Positions 1 through 8,875 of a DNA stretch of 46,893 nt are shown here, in pieces. The translations under genes were made by a program, and so were the position numbers. The stretch is from Microbacteriaceae bacterium (lineage in GTDB: Bacteria; Actinomycetota; Actinomycetes; Actinomycetales; Microbacteriaceae), in contig JAVECW010000011.1 in assembly GCA_030841285.1 (NCBI GenBank), positions 1 through 46,893 on the forward strand, written 5' to 3'. Position 1 is the first letter of the stretch; each line of letters opens with the position of its first letter. The notes beneath the pieces were generated by a model. It saw nothing but the letters and a program-made list of their open reading frames with translations. It ran no database searches and was not told the DNA's origin.

Positions 1-115
1 CCGGATCGGCGCCAGGCGCATCGCTGCGCACCGCCTCGGCCTCGTCCGCACGAGCGGACTCTGCGCGAGCGGCCTTAGCCCGATCGCGTGGCCGATTTGG
101 CGATAGCTGTGCCAT
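1..115 (-). CDS. Start of an unidentified protein, cut by the window edge
   Basis: Only the first 38 codons lie in the window, reading leftwards from an ATG at 113-115. A strong ribosome binding site, GGAGGGG, ends four bases before the start, which makes the gene real rather than a chance frame. The visible N-terminus begins MAQLSPNRPRDRAKAARAES and continues rich in Ala, Arg, Asp and Glu, so it is probably hydrophilic and possibly helical. There is no signal peptide or recognisable domain in this fragment and I do not assign a function. It is transcribed in the same direction as the citE operon, but 185 bases separate them. Confidence 0.55.
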   Translation of the reverse strand, partial: MAQLSPNRPRDRAKAARAESARADEAEAVRSDAPGADP

Positions 116-300
116 GACCCCTCCGAAACGCTGTGAATCCCCCGACTACCGTGAGTCAGAGATGAATCCGCTTCACTTAATCAGAAGCGTAAGCCATGCT
201 ATAAAGATTCCCTGACCAACACGGGTTAACTGTTATCGAATCTTTCATCACAGCTTCATCACGGGCTCCCATTTCGCCGATCGAGGCAGAGATCCGGCCG
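116..300. other. Intergenic region between citE and the left-edge gene
   Basis: It must carry the promoter of the left-edge gene and the end of the citE operon. It is less GC-rich than its surroundings around 170-245, as expected for a promoter, but I cannot fix a convincing -35/-10 pair. I see no long hairpin. Confidence 0.4.
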
Positions 301-1095
301 CTAGACACCCGCGCGGCGCAGAACGGCCTCGGCGTGACGCAGCACAGGGCCGTCGATCATCCGCCCGCGGAACCGGAAGACACCACTCGTGCGGCTCGCG
401 GCATCGAGAAGCTCACTGGCAACCGCGATCTCTTCCGCGCTCGGCCGGTATGCAGAGCGGATGACTCCCACCTGGTCTGGGTGGATGCAGGCGGTTGCAG
501 CAAATCCGCTCGCGGCGGCATCCGCGGCTTCGGCAGAGAGCCCTGGGCTGTCGCCGATCTCGAGGTGGACAGCATCGATCGCGGCCTTGTCCCCGGCACC
601 CGCCGCGACGAGCACCGCCGAGCGTGCGTAGCGCGCCACCTCGCGGTAGCGGCCATCCGCAAAACGGCTCGACGTGCCACCCAGCGATGCGATCAGGTCC
701 TCGGCGCCCCACATGAGCGCGACCACGTTCGGGCATGAAGCGAGTTCGGCGGCGGCGGCGACTCCCGCCGCCGTCTCGCACAGCGCGACCACGTCGTAGT
801 CCGCGAGCGCCGCGGCCTGACGCGCACTCGACGCTTTGGGCAGCATGACCGTGCGATAGTGGGTGCTCGCGAGCGCCGCGACGTCGAGGGCGAAATCCTC
901 CGAATCGACGGCGTTGACACGCACGATCGTCGTGGCGAGATCCAGCGGATGCGCGATCAGCGCCTCACGCGCAGCGGCCCGGTTGGCGGGGTCGACGGCG
1001 TCTTCGAGGTCGAGGATCACGGCATCCGCCCGCTTGCTCGCCTTGTCGAAGCGGTCGGGCCGATCCGCCGGGCAAAACAGGAGCGCTGGCCCCAT
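301..1095 (-). CDS. citE: HpcH/HpaI (CitE-like) beta-hydroxyacyl-CoA lyase
   Basis: A 264-residue lyase of the CitE/HpcH family, a TIM-barrel enzyme that cleaves 3-hydroxyacyl-CoA esters. Near the N-terminus are FCPADRPDRFDKA and VILDLEDAVDP, the family's CoA and metal-binding segments; MWGAEDLIASLGG and ACIHPDQVGVI follow. The ATG at 1095 was preferred over an upstream in-frame start at 1134 because it begins the family-typical MGPALLFCPADRP and lies 11 bases past the maoC stop rather than inside it. In Mycobacterium tuberculosis the equivalent gene, Rv2498c, is a lyase for (S)-citramalyl-CoA and (R)-HMG-CoA. The same seven-gene order here suggests the same dual role in leucine and itaconate breakdown, an inference from context. 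It is the last gene of the operon. Confidence 0.85.
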   Translation of the reverse strand: MGPALLFCPADRPDRFDKASKRADAVILDLEDAVDPANRAAAREALIAHPLDLATTIVRVNAVDSEDFALDVAALASTHYRTVMLPKASSARQAAALADYDVVALCETAAGVAAAAELASCPNVVALMWGAEDLIASLGGTSSRFADGRYREVARYARSAVLVAAGAGDKAAIDAVHLEIGDSPGLSAEAADAAASGFAATACIHPDQVGVIRSAYRPSAEEIAVASELLDAASRTSGVFRFRGRMIDGPVLRHAEAVLRRAGV

Positions 1096-1106
1096 GGCGA
1101 AGCGGA

Positions 1107-1583
1107 TCACTCCGGGCTCACGGGAATGCGCCACACCATGACCGCGCGTACGGCCTTCGCGACCACGGTGCCGCCCTGGTTCCTGGCCGTGTGGACGAGC
1201 GTGACGATGCCCTGCCCGGGTCGCGAGGAGGAGAGCCTCTTGCCCTCGACGACCGTCTCCGAGTACATGGTGTCGCCGAGGTACAGCGGATGCGGGAAGG
1301 TCACCTCCATGAAGCCAAGGTTCGCGACAATGGTGCCCTGAGTGAGCTGCGCAACCGAACTGCCCACGAGCGTGGACAGCGTGAACATGGAGTTCACGAC
1401 GCGCTGGCCGAACGGCTGCGTGGCCGACCAGGCGGCATCCAGGTGCAGCGCCTGCGTGTTCATGGTCAGGGTAGTGAAGATCACGTTGTCCGCCTCGGTC
1501 ACGGTGCGGCCAGGCCGGTGCAGGTAGCGCGTGTTCGGCTCGAACTCCTCGTAGTAGAGCCCGCGCTGCTCGATCTCCTTCAT
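1107..1583 (-). CDS. MaoC-family (R)-specific enoyl-CoA hydratase
   Basis: A 158-residue single hot-dog-fold protein of the MaoC dehydratase family. The segment [19 protein letters not shown] is the expected start of the hot-dog fold, followed by LHLDAAWSA and [17 protein letters not shown], where MaoC proteins hold their substrate helix. Its start overlaps the scoB stop by 4 bases (1580-1583), so the two are translationally coupled. The mycobacterial counterpart Rv2499c lies in the same position next to the CitE lyase. In this operon it would hydrate 3-methylglutaconyl-CoA, or mesaconyl/itaconyl-CoA type substrates, to feed CitE. That substrate assignment is inference; the family call is firm. 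Confidence 0.85.
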   Translation of the reverse strand: MKEIEQRGLYYEEFEPNTRYLHRPGRTVTEADNVIFTTLTMNTQALHLDAAWSATQPFGQRVVNSMFTLSTLVGSSVAQLTQGTIVANLGFMEVTFPHPLYLGDTMYSETVVEGKRLSSSRPGQGIVTLVHTARNQGGTVVAKAVRAVMVWRIPVSPE

Positions 1584-2230
1584 CTCACGACCACGCTCGT
1601 GTCGACCCGTAGCCGAGCACCCGTTCCGGCGATGACCTCGTCGACTGTGACGCCGGGAGCGACCTCGCGGAGCACGAGGCCGTCGTCGGTCACGTCGATC
1701 ACAGCGAGATCGGTAATGATGCGGTCGACGCAGCCCGTGCCGGTCAACGGCAGCGTGCAGTTCTCCAGGATCTTCGGATTCCCTTCCCGGTCGAGGTGCT
1801 CCATCATGACGATCAGGCGTTTGACGCCGAAGACGAGGTCCATGGCGCCACCCATGCCTTTGACCATCTTGCCCGGGATCATCCAGTTGGCGAGGTCGCC
1901 CGCGGCCGAGACCTGCATGGCACCGAGCACCGCGACGTCGACGTGCCCGCCGCGCACCATGCCGAACGACGTCGCCGAGTCGAAGAAGGACGCCCCCGGA
2001 TTGACGGTCACGGTCTCTTTGCTCGCGTTGATGAGGTCCGGGTCGACGGCGTCTTCGGTCGGATATGGACCGACACCGAGGATCCCGTTCTCGGAGTGCA
2101 GGACGACCTCGACATCGTCAGGGATGTAGTTCGGGATGAGTGTCGGCATCCCGATCCCGAGGTTGACGTATTGGCCGTTTTCGAGTTCGAGCGCGACGCG
2201 CTCGGCGAGTTCGTTGCGCGTGAGGCTCAT
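1580..2230 (-). CDS. scoB: 3-oxoacid CoA-transferase, subunit B
   Basis: A 216-residue beta subunit of a class I CoA-transferase. The [11 protein letters not shown] motif at residues 45-55 carries the catalytic glutamate (Glu47) that forms the acyl-glutamyl-CoA thioester. [20 protein letters not shown] and the GMGGAMDL stretch are also typical of this subunit. It overlaps scoA upstream by 4 bases and maoC downstream by 4 bases, so it is made in step with both. In this pathway it would move CoA from succinyl-CoA to acetoacetate, the product of HMG-CoA cleavage. The succinyl donor is inferred from the family, not visible in the sequence. Confidence 0.92.
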   Translation of the reverse strand: MSLTRNELAERVALELENGQYVNLGIGMPTLIPNYIPDDVEVVLHSENGILGVGPYPTEDAVDPDLINASKETVTVNPGASFFDSATSFGMVRGGHVDVAVLGAMQVSAAGDLANWMIPGKMVKGMGGAMDLVFGVKRLIVMMEHLDREGNPKILENCTLPLTGTGCVDRIITDLAVIDVTDDGLVLREVAPGVTVDEVIAGTGARLRVDTSVVVR

Positions 2231-2997
2231 GACTTCTCCATTCCGGCAGAGAGCGAGACGGTTCGTCGCTCGATGCGCTTCTCCGCGTTCGCCGCGAGCA
2301 CGACCCGTTGCACGAAGATGCCGGGCGTGTGGATCGCGTTGGGGTCGAGCTCGCCCGCTCCCACGATCTCTTCGACCTCGGCGATCGTGATCCGCCCGGC
2401 CATGGCCGCCAGCGGATTGAAGTTCGCTGCGGCGGCGTTGTACACGAGATTGCCGTACCGGTCCGCCTTCGCCGCGTGCACGAGCGCGAAGTCCGGCGTC
2501 ACCGAGTGCTCGAGCACGTAGTCGTGCCCGCCGAAGCTGCGCACCTCGCGTGGCTCTGATCCTTTGGCGATCGTGCCGTCCGCCGCGTAGAGCTGCGGCA
2601 GCCCACCCTCACTGACCTGGGTTCCCACGCCCGCCGGCGTGTAGAACGCCGGGATGCCAGCTCCCCCGGCACGCAGCTTCTCGGCAAGCGTGCCCTGCGG
2701 CGTCAGTTCGACTTCGAGCTCGCCGGAGAGGTACTGCCTGGCGAACTCCTTGTTCTCGCCGACGTAGGAACTCATCGTGCGCCTGATCCGGTGATCGGAC
2801 AGCAGGATGCCGAGCCCCCAGTCGTCGACGCCGCAATTGTTGCTCACGATCTCGAGTTCGCGTGTGCCCTGGTCGTGCAGCGCCTGGATGAGCGCGCTCG
2901 GGATCCCGTTCAAACCGAAGCCCCCGACCGCTATCGACGCGCCGTCCGGGATGTCCGCGACGGCATCCGCCGCGCTTCTGATCACTTTGTCGATCAT
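2227..2997 (-). CDS. scoA: 3-oxoacid CoA-transferase, subunit A
   Basis: The 256-residue alpha subunit partnering scoB. Near the N-terminus [16 protein letters not shown] is the class I CoA-transferase CoA-binding segment; [14 protein letters not shown] and TPAGVGTQV follow as expected. The start is the ATG at 2995-2997 because GGAGGAG stands about 8 bases upstream; a longer in-frame frame begins at 3078 but adds an Arg-rich stretch with no family similarity. A 58-base gap separates it from fadE, the only sizeable gap within this operon. Confidence 0.92.
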   Translation of the reverse strand: MIDKVIRSAADAVADIPDGASIAVGGFGLNGIPSALIQALHDQGTRELEIVSNNCGVDDWGLGILLSDHRIRRTMSSYVGENKEFARQYLSGELEVELTPQGTLAEKLRAGGAGIPAFYTPAGVGTQVSEGGLPQLYAADGTIAKGSEPREVRSFGGHDYVLEHSVTPDFALVHAAKADRYGNLVYNAAAANFNPLAAMAGRITIAEVEEIVGAGELDPNAIHTPGIFVQRVVLAANAEKRIERRTVSLSAGMEKS

Positions 2998-3055
2998 CGT
3001 CGATCTCCTCCTCGGTTTTCGAATGCGGTTCTGAACTTCTGCGGCGTGCGAATCG

Positions 3056-4243
3056 CTAGGCCTGGAAGCCCAGCGCACGGGATATCACCATGAGCTGAAC
3101 CTCGGTCGTGCCCTCTCCGATCTCGAGGACCTTCGAGTCCCGGTAGTGGCGGGCCACCGGATTCTCATTCAAGAAGCCATAGCCGCCGAAGATCTGCGTG
3201 GCATCCCGCGCGTTGTCCATGGCGGCTTCGCTTCCCACCATCTTGGCGATAGAAGCCTCCAGCTTGAAAGGCTTTCCGTTGACCATTTTCTGTGCGGCGT
3301 CGTAATACGCGAGGCGGGCGGTGTGTGCTCGCGCCTGCATCCGCGCGATCTTGAACGCGATGTACTGGTGCGATCCGATGCTCTTGCCAAAGACATTGCG
3401 CGTCTTCGCGTACCGGATGGCCTCGTCGAGGCAGCCCTGGGCTGCGCCCGTGCACAGCGCGGCAAAGGCGATCCTGCCTTCGTCGAGCGTCTGCACGAAG
3501 TTGGCGTAGCCGCGCCCGCGCTCGCCGAGCAGGTTCGCCTCCGGGACGCGGACGTTCGTGAGGGTGAGCGGATGCGTGTCCGAGGTGTGCCAGCCGACCT
3601 TGTCGTACGACGGACCCTGTACGAATCCCTCGGTCGGGACCGGCACGAGGATGGCCGTGAGCTCCTTCTTGACGGAGCCGTCTTCGCGCACGGACTCCCC
3701 CGTGACGGCCGTGATGGTCACGAGCTTGGTGATCTCGGTGCCCGAATTCGTGATGAATTGCTTGGTGCCATTGATGATCCATTCACCGTTCTCGAGCACA
3801 GCCGTGGTCTTCGTACCGGCGGCATCCGAACCGGCATCCGCTTCGGTGAGGCCGAATCCGGCGAGCGCCCTGCCGCTTGCGAGCATCGGCAGCCACTCCT
3901 GCTTCTGCGCCTCGGTCCCCCGCCGGAAAATAGGCATGACGCCGAGCCCCACGCCCGCCTCGAGGGTCACGCCGATGCTCTGGTCGACCCGGCCGAGCTG
4001 CTCGACCGCGAGGCACAGCGCGAAATAGTCCTTGCCCTGGCCGCCGTACTCCCTCGGGAATGGCAGGCCGAACAGCCCCATCTCACCCATCTGCGCGATG
4101 ATGCCGTACGGCAGGCTGCGCTTGGTGTCGTATTCGTATGCGGCGGGCGCGACCACCCGATCCGCGAAGTCACGCACCTCGTCGCTGAGCGCCTGGTAGT
4201 CCTTCGCCAGCTCGAAGCCGGTCGATGTACCCGTCATAGTCAT
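3056..4243 (-). CDS. fadE: Acyl-CoA dehydrogenase (isovaleryl-CoA type)
   Basis: A 395-residue FAD-dependent acyl-CoA dehydrogenase of normal family length. Visible signatures are [26 protein letters not shown] for flavin contacts, [16 protein letters not shown], and the C-terminal [10 protein letters not shown], whose glutamate sits where short- and medium-chain enzymes hold the catalytic base. Placement between scoA and the carboxylase genes points to isovaleryl- or 2-methylacyl-CoA as substrate; the mycobacterial counterpart is FadE19 (Rv2500c). Animal isovaleryl-CoA dehydrogenase carries its base on a different helix, so exact substrate cannot be read from the motif. Its start overlaps the accA1 stop by 4 bases. 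Confidence 0.9.
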   Translation of the reverse strand: MTMTGTSTGFELAKDYQALSDEVRDFADRVVAPAAYEYDTKRSLPYGIIAQMGEMGLFGLPFPREYGGQGKDYFALCLAVEQLGRVDQSIGVTLEAGVGLGVMPIFRRGTEAQKQEWLPMLASGRALAGFGLTEADAGSDAAGTKTTAVLENGEWIINGTKQFITNSGTEITKLVTITAVTGESVREDGSVKKELTAILVPVPTEGFVQGPSYDKVGWHTSDTHPLTLTNVRVPEANLLGERGRGYANFVQTLDEGRIAFAALCTGAAQGCLDEAIRYAKTRNVFGKSIGSHQYIAFKIARMQARAHTARLAYYDAAQKMVNGKPFKLEASIAKMVGSEAAMDNARDATQIFGGYGFLNENPVARHYRDSKVLEIGEGTTEVQLMVISRALGFQA

Positions 4244-6348
4244 TGCTGTGCCTCGCTGTCTGTCTCGAGGGCCGATTGTGTCGGCCCCGTCGTGGTGATC
4301 GTGGCGACAATCTGGTCGGATCTGACCAGATCGCCCGGTTTGACGTTGATATGCACGACGCCGTCGATGGTCGCCTGCAGCTTGTGCTCCATCTTCATGG
4401 CCTCGACCGTGAGGAGCGTCTGGCCGACCTCGACGACGTCTCCCGTCGCTGCGCCGACCGTGATCACGGTCCCCGGCATGGGTGAGCGGATGTCGGGGCT
4501 CACCTCACCCTCGACGCGCGAGATCGTGGCCAGCTGGTCGGCGACCTGCGTTCCACGACTACGCAGCGAGAGCTCGCAGGTGAATCCGGCCTCGCCGATC
4601 CAGATGCTCTCACCGTCGTGAGCGACGTGCAGGCGACGCGTGACGCCGCCGAACTCGACGAGCAGGGTTCGCGGGTGCCCCGAACGCTGTCCCGGAGGCT
4701 CATATTCCGAAAAGTCGGCCATGCTCGCAGGCTGGGCGTCCTCGCCGATCGTGACGGAGGCATGCTCCGCGGTGCCGGAGACGAGGACGTCGACGACGTC
4801 GGTCGCGCTCGTCGCCAGGCTGTACCGGACCGGTCTCGGCGCCCCGAGTCGCCAGCCGCTCGGTTGCCGCCACAGAGAACCTCCGGCGAGCGCCAAGCGC
4901 TCGGCGTGGGATGCCAGCGCAGCCGCGGCCAGGATGCCGTGGTCTGCCGTTCGAAAGCGCAGCTCGCCGAGGCGTCGATCGATGAGACCCGTGTCAAGAT
5001 CGCCCGCTTGCACCTCCGGCTCGGCGATGAGGGTGCGCAGGTACTCGATGTTGGTCTGAACGCCCAGGATCGCTGTGCTCGCGAGCGCGACATCCAGCCG
5101 ACGCAGTGCCTGTGCCCTGTCGCTCCCCCACGCGATGACCTTCGAGAGCATGGGATCGTAGTCCGGCGTGATCTCGAGCCCTGGCACGAGCGAGCTGTCG
5201 ACACGGATGCCGTCGCCCGCCGGCTCCGCGAGGGCCAGCACCGTTCCCGTTGTCGGCAGGAACCCGCGCTCCGGGCTCTCCGCATACACACGCGCCTCGA
5301 TCGCGTGGCCCGTCAACGCGACGTCGTCCTGCCCGAGCGTGAGCCGTTGCCCCGCGGCGATGCGCACTTGCCACTCGACGAGGTCGAGGCCCGTGACGAG
5401 CTCGGTCACGGGATGCTCGACCTGCAGCCGCGTGTTCATCTCCATGAAGAAGAACTCGTCAGGTGCTGACGCCTCGACCAGGAATTCGACGGTTCCTGCG
5501 CCGGTGTACTCGACGCTCCTCGCGACCTGGCAGGCCGCTTCGCCGATCCGCGCGCGCGTCTCGACGTCGAGCAGAGGAGACGGCGCCTCCTCGATGACCT
5601 TCTGATGGCGGCGCTGCAGGGAGCATTCGCGCTCGCCCAGATGGATCACGTTTCCGTGACCGTCGGCGAGGACCTGCACCTCGATGTGCCGCGGCGCACT
5701 CACCAGTCGCTCGAGCAGGAGCGTGTCGTCACCGAACGCGGAGGCCGCGATGCGGCGGGCGGTCTCGAGAGCGGCGGGGAGAGCATCCTCTCGGTCGACG
5801 ACCTGCATGCCCTTTCCCCCGCCGCCCGCCGACGGCTTGATCAGCAGCGGGTAGCCGACGCTCGCCGCCGCCTCGATGAGTTGCGCGTCGCTGAGCCCGG
5901 GCTTGTCGATGCCGGGGATCGTCGGAACCCCGTGCGACGCAACGTGGTTCTTCGACCGGATCTTGTCGGCCATGATCTCGAGCGCGCGGATGCCAGGTCC
6001 GATGAAGACGATGCCTGCGGCTTCGCAGGCCTTCGCGAATTCTGCGCTCTCGGAGAGGAATCCATAACCGGGGTGGATGGCCTGTGCGCCCGTTTCGCGC
6101 GCGGCTGCGAGGATCGCGTTGATGTTGAGGTAACTCGCCTGCGGAGCCGCCGGCCCGATGCGCACTGCGACGTCTGCCGTGGCGACGTGCTTCGCCGCCC
6201 GATCCGCATCACTGTAGACCGCGACGGAGCGGATGCCGAGTGCCCTGAGCGTGCGGATCACGCGACAGGCGATCTCGCCTCGATTGGCGACCAGGACAGT
6301 TTCGAACGCCGTCATCGTAGAGTTCACAATCGCTGAGCTCACAGTCAT
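4240..6348 (-). CDS. accA1: Acyl-CoA carboxylase alpha subunit (biotin carboxylase plus biotin carrier)
   Basis: About 702 residues. The N-terminal biotin carboxylase domain starts at [16 protein letters not shown] and includes the ATP-grasp loop [12 protein letters not shown] and [13 protein letters not shown]. The extreme C-terminus is a biotinyl domain with [10 protein letters not shown], whose second lysine accepts biotin. With AccD1 it would form a 3-methylcrotonyl-CoA carboxylase for leucine breakdown. The start is uncertain: ATGs at 6348 and 6315 both lack a clear ribosome binding site. I chose 6348 because it falls 7 bases after the accD1 stop, but 6315 gives the more typical [14 protein letters not shown]-terminus. 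Confidence 0.9.
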   Translation of the reverse strand: MTVSSAIVNSTMTAFETVLVANRGEIACRVIRTLRALGIRSVAVYSDADRAAKHVATADVAVRIGPAAPQASYLNINAILAAARETGAQAIHPGYGFLSESAEFAKACEAAGIVFIGPGIRALEIMADKIRSKNHVASHGVPTIPGIDKPGLSDAQLIEAAASVGYPLLIKPSAGGGGKGMQVVDREDALPAALETARRIAASAFGDDTLLLERLVSAPRHIEVQVLADGHGNVIHLGERECSLQRRHQKVIEEAPSPLLDVETRARIGEAACQVARSVEYTGAGTVEFLVEASAPDEFFFMEMNTRLQVEHPVTELVTGLDLVEWQVRIAAGQRLTLGQDDVALTGHAIEARVYAESPERGFLPTTGTVLALAEPAGDGIRVDSSLVPGLEITPDYDPMLSKVIAWGSDRAQALRRLDVALASTAILGVQTNIEYLRTLIAEPEVQAGDLDTGLIDRRLGELRFRTADHGILAAAALASHAERLALAGGSLWRQPSGWRLGAPRPVRYSLATSATDVVDVLVSGTAEHASVTIGEDAQPASMADFSEYEPPGQRSGHPRTLLVEFGGVTRRLHVAHDGESIWIGEAGFTCELSLRSRGTQVADQLATISRVEGEVSPDIRSPMPGTVITVGAATGDVVEVGQTLLTVEAMKMEHKLQATIDGVVHINVKPGDLVRSDQIVATITTTGPTQSALETDSEAQQ

Positions 6349-6355
6349 CGCTGGG

Positions 6356-7963
6356 TCACATCCGAAACAGGCCGAATGAAGTGTCGCCCAGTGGCGTGCG
6401 CGAGCACACGTCGAGAGCAAGCCCGAGGATCGTGCGGGTATCGGCCGGGTCAATCACGCCGTCATCCCACAGTCGCGCGGTCGAGTAGTACGGGCTGCCC
6501 TGCTGCTCGTAGCGATCGGCGATGGGCGCCTTGAACGCTGCCTCCGCCTCGTCTGACCACTGTTCGCCGCGGCCCTCGAGCTGCTCGCGCTTGACCGTCG
6601 CGAGCACAGCGGATGCCTGCGGGCCGCCCATCACGGAGATGCGGCTGGCTGGCCACATCCAGAGGAATCGCGGCGAGTACGCGCGACCGCACATCGAGTA
6701 GTTCCCAGCGCCGAAGGATCCGCCGATCACGACAGTGAGCTTGGGCACGCGGGTCGTTGCGACCGCGGTCACCATCTTGGCACCGTGCTTGGCGATGCCG
6801 CCCGCCTCGTAGTCTCTGCCCACCATGAAGCCGGAGATGTTCTGCAGGAAGAGCAGCGGGATACCGCGCTGGTCGCACAGCTCGATGAAGTGGGCGCCCT
6901 TCAGCGCAGATTCGCTGAACAGCACGCCGTTGTTTGCGACGATTCCGATCTGGTGTCCGTGCAACCGGGCGAACCCCGTGATGAGCGTCGTGCCGTACTC
7001 CTTCTTGAACTCGTGGAAGCGGCTTCCGTCGACGAGACGGGCGATCACCTCGTGGACGTCGTACGGCGCCTGGACGTCTGTCGGCACCGCGCCGTAAAGC
7101 TCGGACTCGTCGACCGAGGGCGGGCTGACTGGCTCGATGTCCCACGCCGGCGCGGCGGGCGGCGGAAGCGTCGCGACGATGTCCCTGACGATCTGGAGCG
7201 CATGCCTGTCGTTTTCGGCAAGGTGGTCGGTGACGCCCGATACGCGCGCATGCACCTCACCGCCGCCCAGCTCCTCTGCCGTGACGATCTCGCCGATGGC
7301 GGCCTTCACGAGCGGCGGACCGCCGAGGAAGATCGTGCCCTGGCCCCGCACGATGACGGTCTCGTCACTCATGGCTGGCACGTATGCGCCGCCGGCGGTG
7401 CACGAGCCGAGGACGGCCGCGATCTGCGGGATCTTGGCGGCAGACATCCTGGCCTGGTTGAAGAAGATCCGGCCGAAATGGTCTCGGTCAGGGAAGACCT
7501 CGTCCTGCATGGGCAGGAAGGCGCCGCCGGAGTCGACCAGGTAGATGCACGGCAGCCGGTTGTCGATCGCGATCTCCTGCGCGCGCAGGTGCTTCTTGAC
7601 CGTCATCGGGTAGTACGTTCCGCCCTTGACCGTCGCATCGTTGGAGATGACGAGAACGTGGCGACCGTGGACGAGGCCGATTCCGGCGATCACGCCTGCG
7701 CCGGGGCTCTCGTCGCCGTACATGCCGGTCGCCGCAAGCGGTGCGATCTCGAGGAAGGGGCTGCCGTCGTCGAGCAGTTCGTCGATTCGCTCACGCGGAA
7801 GGAGCTTGCCGCGTGCGACGTGTCGATCGCGGGAGTGTTGCGGACCGCCCTGCGCTGCCACGGACATCCGCCCCCGCAAGTCGACCACGAGCTCACGCTG
7901 TGCTGCGTCGTTGGCCGCAAAGGCCGGAGAGGTCGAGTCAAGGTCGCTCGTCAGCGTGATCAT
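6356..7963 (-). CDS. accD1: Acyl-CoA carboxylase beta subunit (carboxyltransferase)
   Basis: A 535-residue carboxyltransferase of the methylcrotonyl-CoA/propionyl-CoA carboxylase class. [19 protein letters not shown] near the N-terminus is diagnostic. [16 protein letters not shown] forms the first oxyanion hole and [20 protein letters not shown] the second, where the Gly-Asn-Tyr-Ser-Met-Cys-Gly pattern is typical of methylcrotonyl-CoA carboxylases. It is the first gene of the operon, with about 100 bases of leader between its ATG and the TetR operators. The only start codon in frame in this region is the ATG at 7963; it has a weak ribosome binding site. Confidence 0.92.
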   Translation of the reverse strand: MITLTSDLDSTSPAFAANDAAQRELVVDLRGRMSVAAQGGPQHSRDRHVARGKLLPRERIDELLDDGSPFLEIAPLAATGMYGDESPGAGVIAGIGLVHGRHVLVISNDATVKGGTYYPMTVKKHLRAQEIAIDNRLPCIYLVDSGGAFLPMQDEVFPDRDHFGRIFFNQARMSAAKIPQIAAVLGSCTAGGAYVPAMSDETVIVRGQGTIFLGGPPLVKAAIGEIVTAEELGGGEVHARVSGVTDHLAENDRHALQIVRDIVATLPPPAAPAWDIEPVSPPSVDESELYGAVPTDVQAPYDVHEVIARLVDGSRFHEFKKEYGTTLITGFARLHGHQIGIVANNGVLFSESALKGAHFIELCDQRGIPLLFLQNISGFMVGRDYEAGGIAKHGAKMVTAVATTRVPKLTVVIGGSFGAGNYSMCGRAYSPRFLWMWPASRISVMGGPQASAVLATVKREQLEGRGEQWSDEAEAAFKAPIADRYEQQGSPYYSTARLWDDGVIDPADTRTILGLALDVCSRTPLGDTSFGLFRM

Positions 7964-7975
7964 TCGCTCGCCAGC

Positions 7976-8005
7976 GTGTTCCTGGGTGACGTGTTCGTGG
8001 GTGAC
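7976..8005. repeat. Two 15-bp tandem units in the accD1 leader
   Basis: The units GTGTTCCTGGGTGAC (7976-7990) and GTGTTCGTGGGTGAC (7991-8005) differ at one base. They lie just upstream of the accD1 ATG, in the untranslated leader. The accD1 frame stays open across them but has no upstream start codon. Confidence 0.8.
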
Positions 8006-8077
8006 TCCAGCGTCTCCATCGACGACCTCTTCGCGTGCTGCTTGTGGCGTGCAAACTTGTGGCTTTTAGCGATTCCG

Positions 8078-8093
8078 GTTAGTGTTCACTAAC
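8078..8093. promoter_or_regulatory. Perfect 16-bp palindrome, likely TetR operator 1
   Basis: GTTAGTG-TT-CACTAAC is a perfect inverted repeat in the divergent region between accD1 and the TetR gene. On the minus strand it overlaps a plausible -35 for accD1 (a TAAAAG -10 candidate lies at about 8063-8068). The form and position are those of a TetR-family operator. Confidence 0.75.
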
Positions 8094-8101
8094 TGGACTT
8101 A

Positions 8102-8119
8102 GGTTAGTGCTCATTAACC
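8102..8119. promoter_or_regulatory. Near-perfect 18-bp palindrome, likely TetR operator 2
   Basis: GGTTAGTG-CT-CATTAACC repeats operator 1 with one mismatched pair. Its centre is 25 bp from that of operator 1. It lies about 43 bases before the TetR start codon, suited to autorepression. Confidence 0.72.
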
Positions 8120-8161
8120 GAGTTGTCCAGCGTGACCCGCCATGGGCAGTCAGGAGAACGG

Positions 8162-8779
8162 ATGGCCGGCGAAGTCTTGAGCGGGGCAGCGTCTGTCGCG
8201 ACGACGCCCCGCAGCCAGGCGAAGGCGGACCGGCGGGTCGCCCTGCTCGACGCCGCGTCGCAACTCTTCGCCCAGAACGGGTTCAATGGCGTCTCGATCG
8301 AGGATCTCGGCACCGCCGTCGGTGTGAGTGGTCCGGCGGTATACCGCCACTTCAGCGGAAAGCAGGCAGTCCTGGCCGCTCTCCTCGTCGGCGTGAGCGA
8401 GGATCTGCTCGACGGAGGCACGACGGTCGTGGCGCGGGCGGCGGATGACGAGGACGCACTGCACTCACTCATCCAATTCCACGTGGAGTTCGCCCTGGGT
8501 AATCCCGACGTCATCCGGGTTCAGGATCGCGATCTCGACAGCCTTGCCGCTGCTGATCGGCACGCGGTTCGCGCCCTGCAGCACGACTACGTGGAGTTGT
8601 GGGTAGAGGTGCTCGGACGCCTGCATGCGGATGTCGACGCAGCGGAGCTGCGCATCCGGGCTCACGCTACGTTCGGGCTGATCAATTCGACGCCGCACAG
8701 CGCGCGCACCTCTCGACGCGCGGATGTGCGCGGCCTGCTCGAACGGATGGCCTGGGCCGCACTGACGACGCCATCCTGA
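8162..8779 (+). CDS. bkaR: TetR-family repressor of the acyl-CoA operon (BkaR-like)
   Basis: A 205-residue TetR regulator. The N-terminal DNA-binding domain includes ALLDAASQLFAQNGFNGVSI and AVYRHFSGKQAVLAALL, the classic helix-turn-helix ending; the remainder is the ligand and dimerisation domain. The ATG at 8162 is preferred over a TTG at 8123 because AGGAG stands 5 bases before it. It diverges from accD1 across two palindromes. In mycobacteria the adjacent TetR gene Rv2506 was named bkaR for control of this same operon, so I use that symbol by context. The inducing ligand is unknown here, probably an acyl-CoA intermediate. Confidence 0.82.
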   Translation: MAGEVLSGAASVATTPRSQAKADRRVALLDAASQLFAQNGFNGVSIEDLGTAVGVSGPAVYRHFSGKQAVLAALLVGVSEDLLDGGTTVVARAADDEDALHSLIQFHVEFALGNPDVIRVQDRDLDSLAAADRHAVRALQHDYVELWVEVLGRLHADVDAAELRIRAHATFGLINSTPHSARTSRRADVRGLLERMAWAALTTPS

Positions 8780-8812
8780 GGCGGGTGGCCCCTCCGCTCC
8801 GTAGACGCCTGA

Positions 8813-8834
8813 CGCCATCCGCATACGGATGGCG
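8813..8834. terminator. Hairpin between converging bkaR and bkdC
   Basis: CGCCATCCG-CATA-CGGATGGCG is a perfect 9-bp stem with a 4-base loop in the gap between the two convergent genes. There is no T-run on either side. It could serve both directions as a factor-independent hairpin of the actinobacterial type. Confidence 0.6.
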
Positions 8835-8875
8835 CCGCTGGTACTCAGCTGCGACGTCCGCTGTGAGCTCGCCAG

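Noticed and set aside
3146-4621. Long plus-strand open frame antisense to fadE and accA1
   Set aside because: Composition is Arg/Asp/Glu/His-rich as expected for the complement of high-GC coding DNA; fadE and accA1 on the other strand are fully supported by motifs.
8123-8161. TTG-started longer form of the TetR protein
   Set aside because: It lacks a ribosome binding site and would start immediately after operator 2, whereas ATG 8162 has AGGAG at ideal distance.
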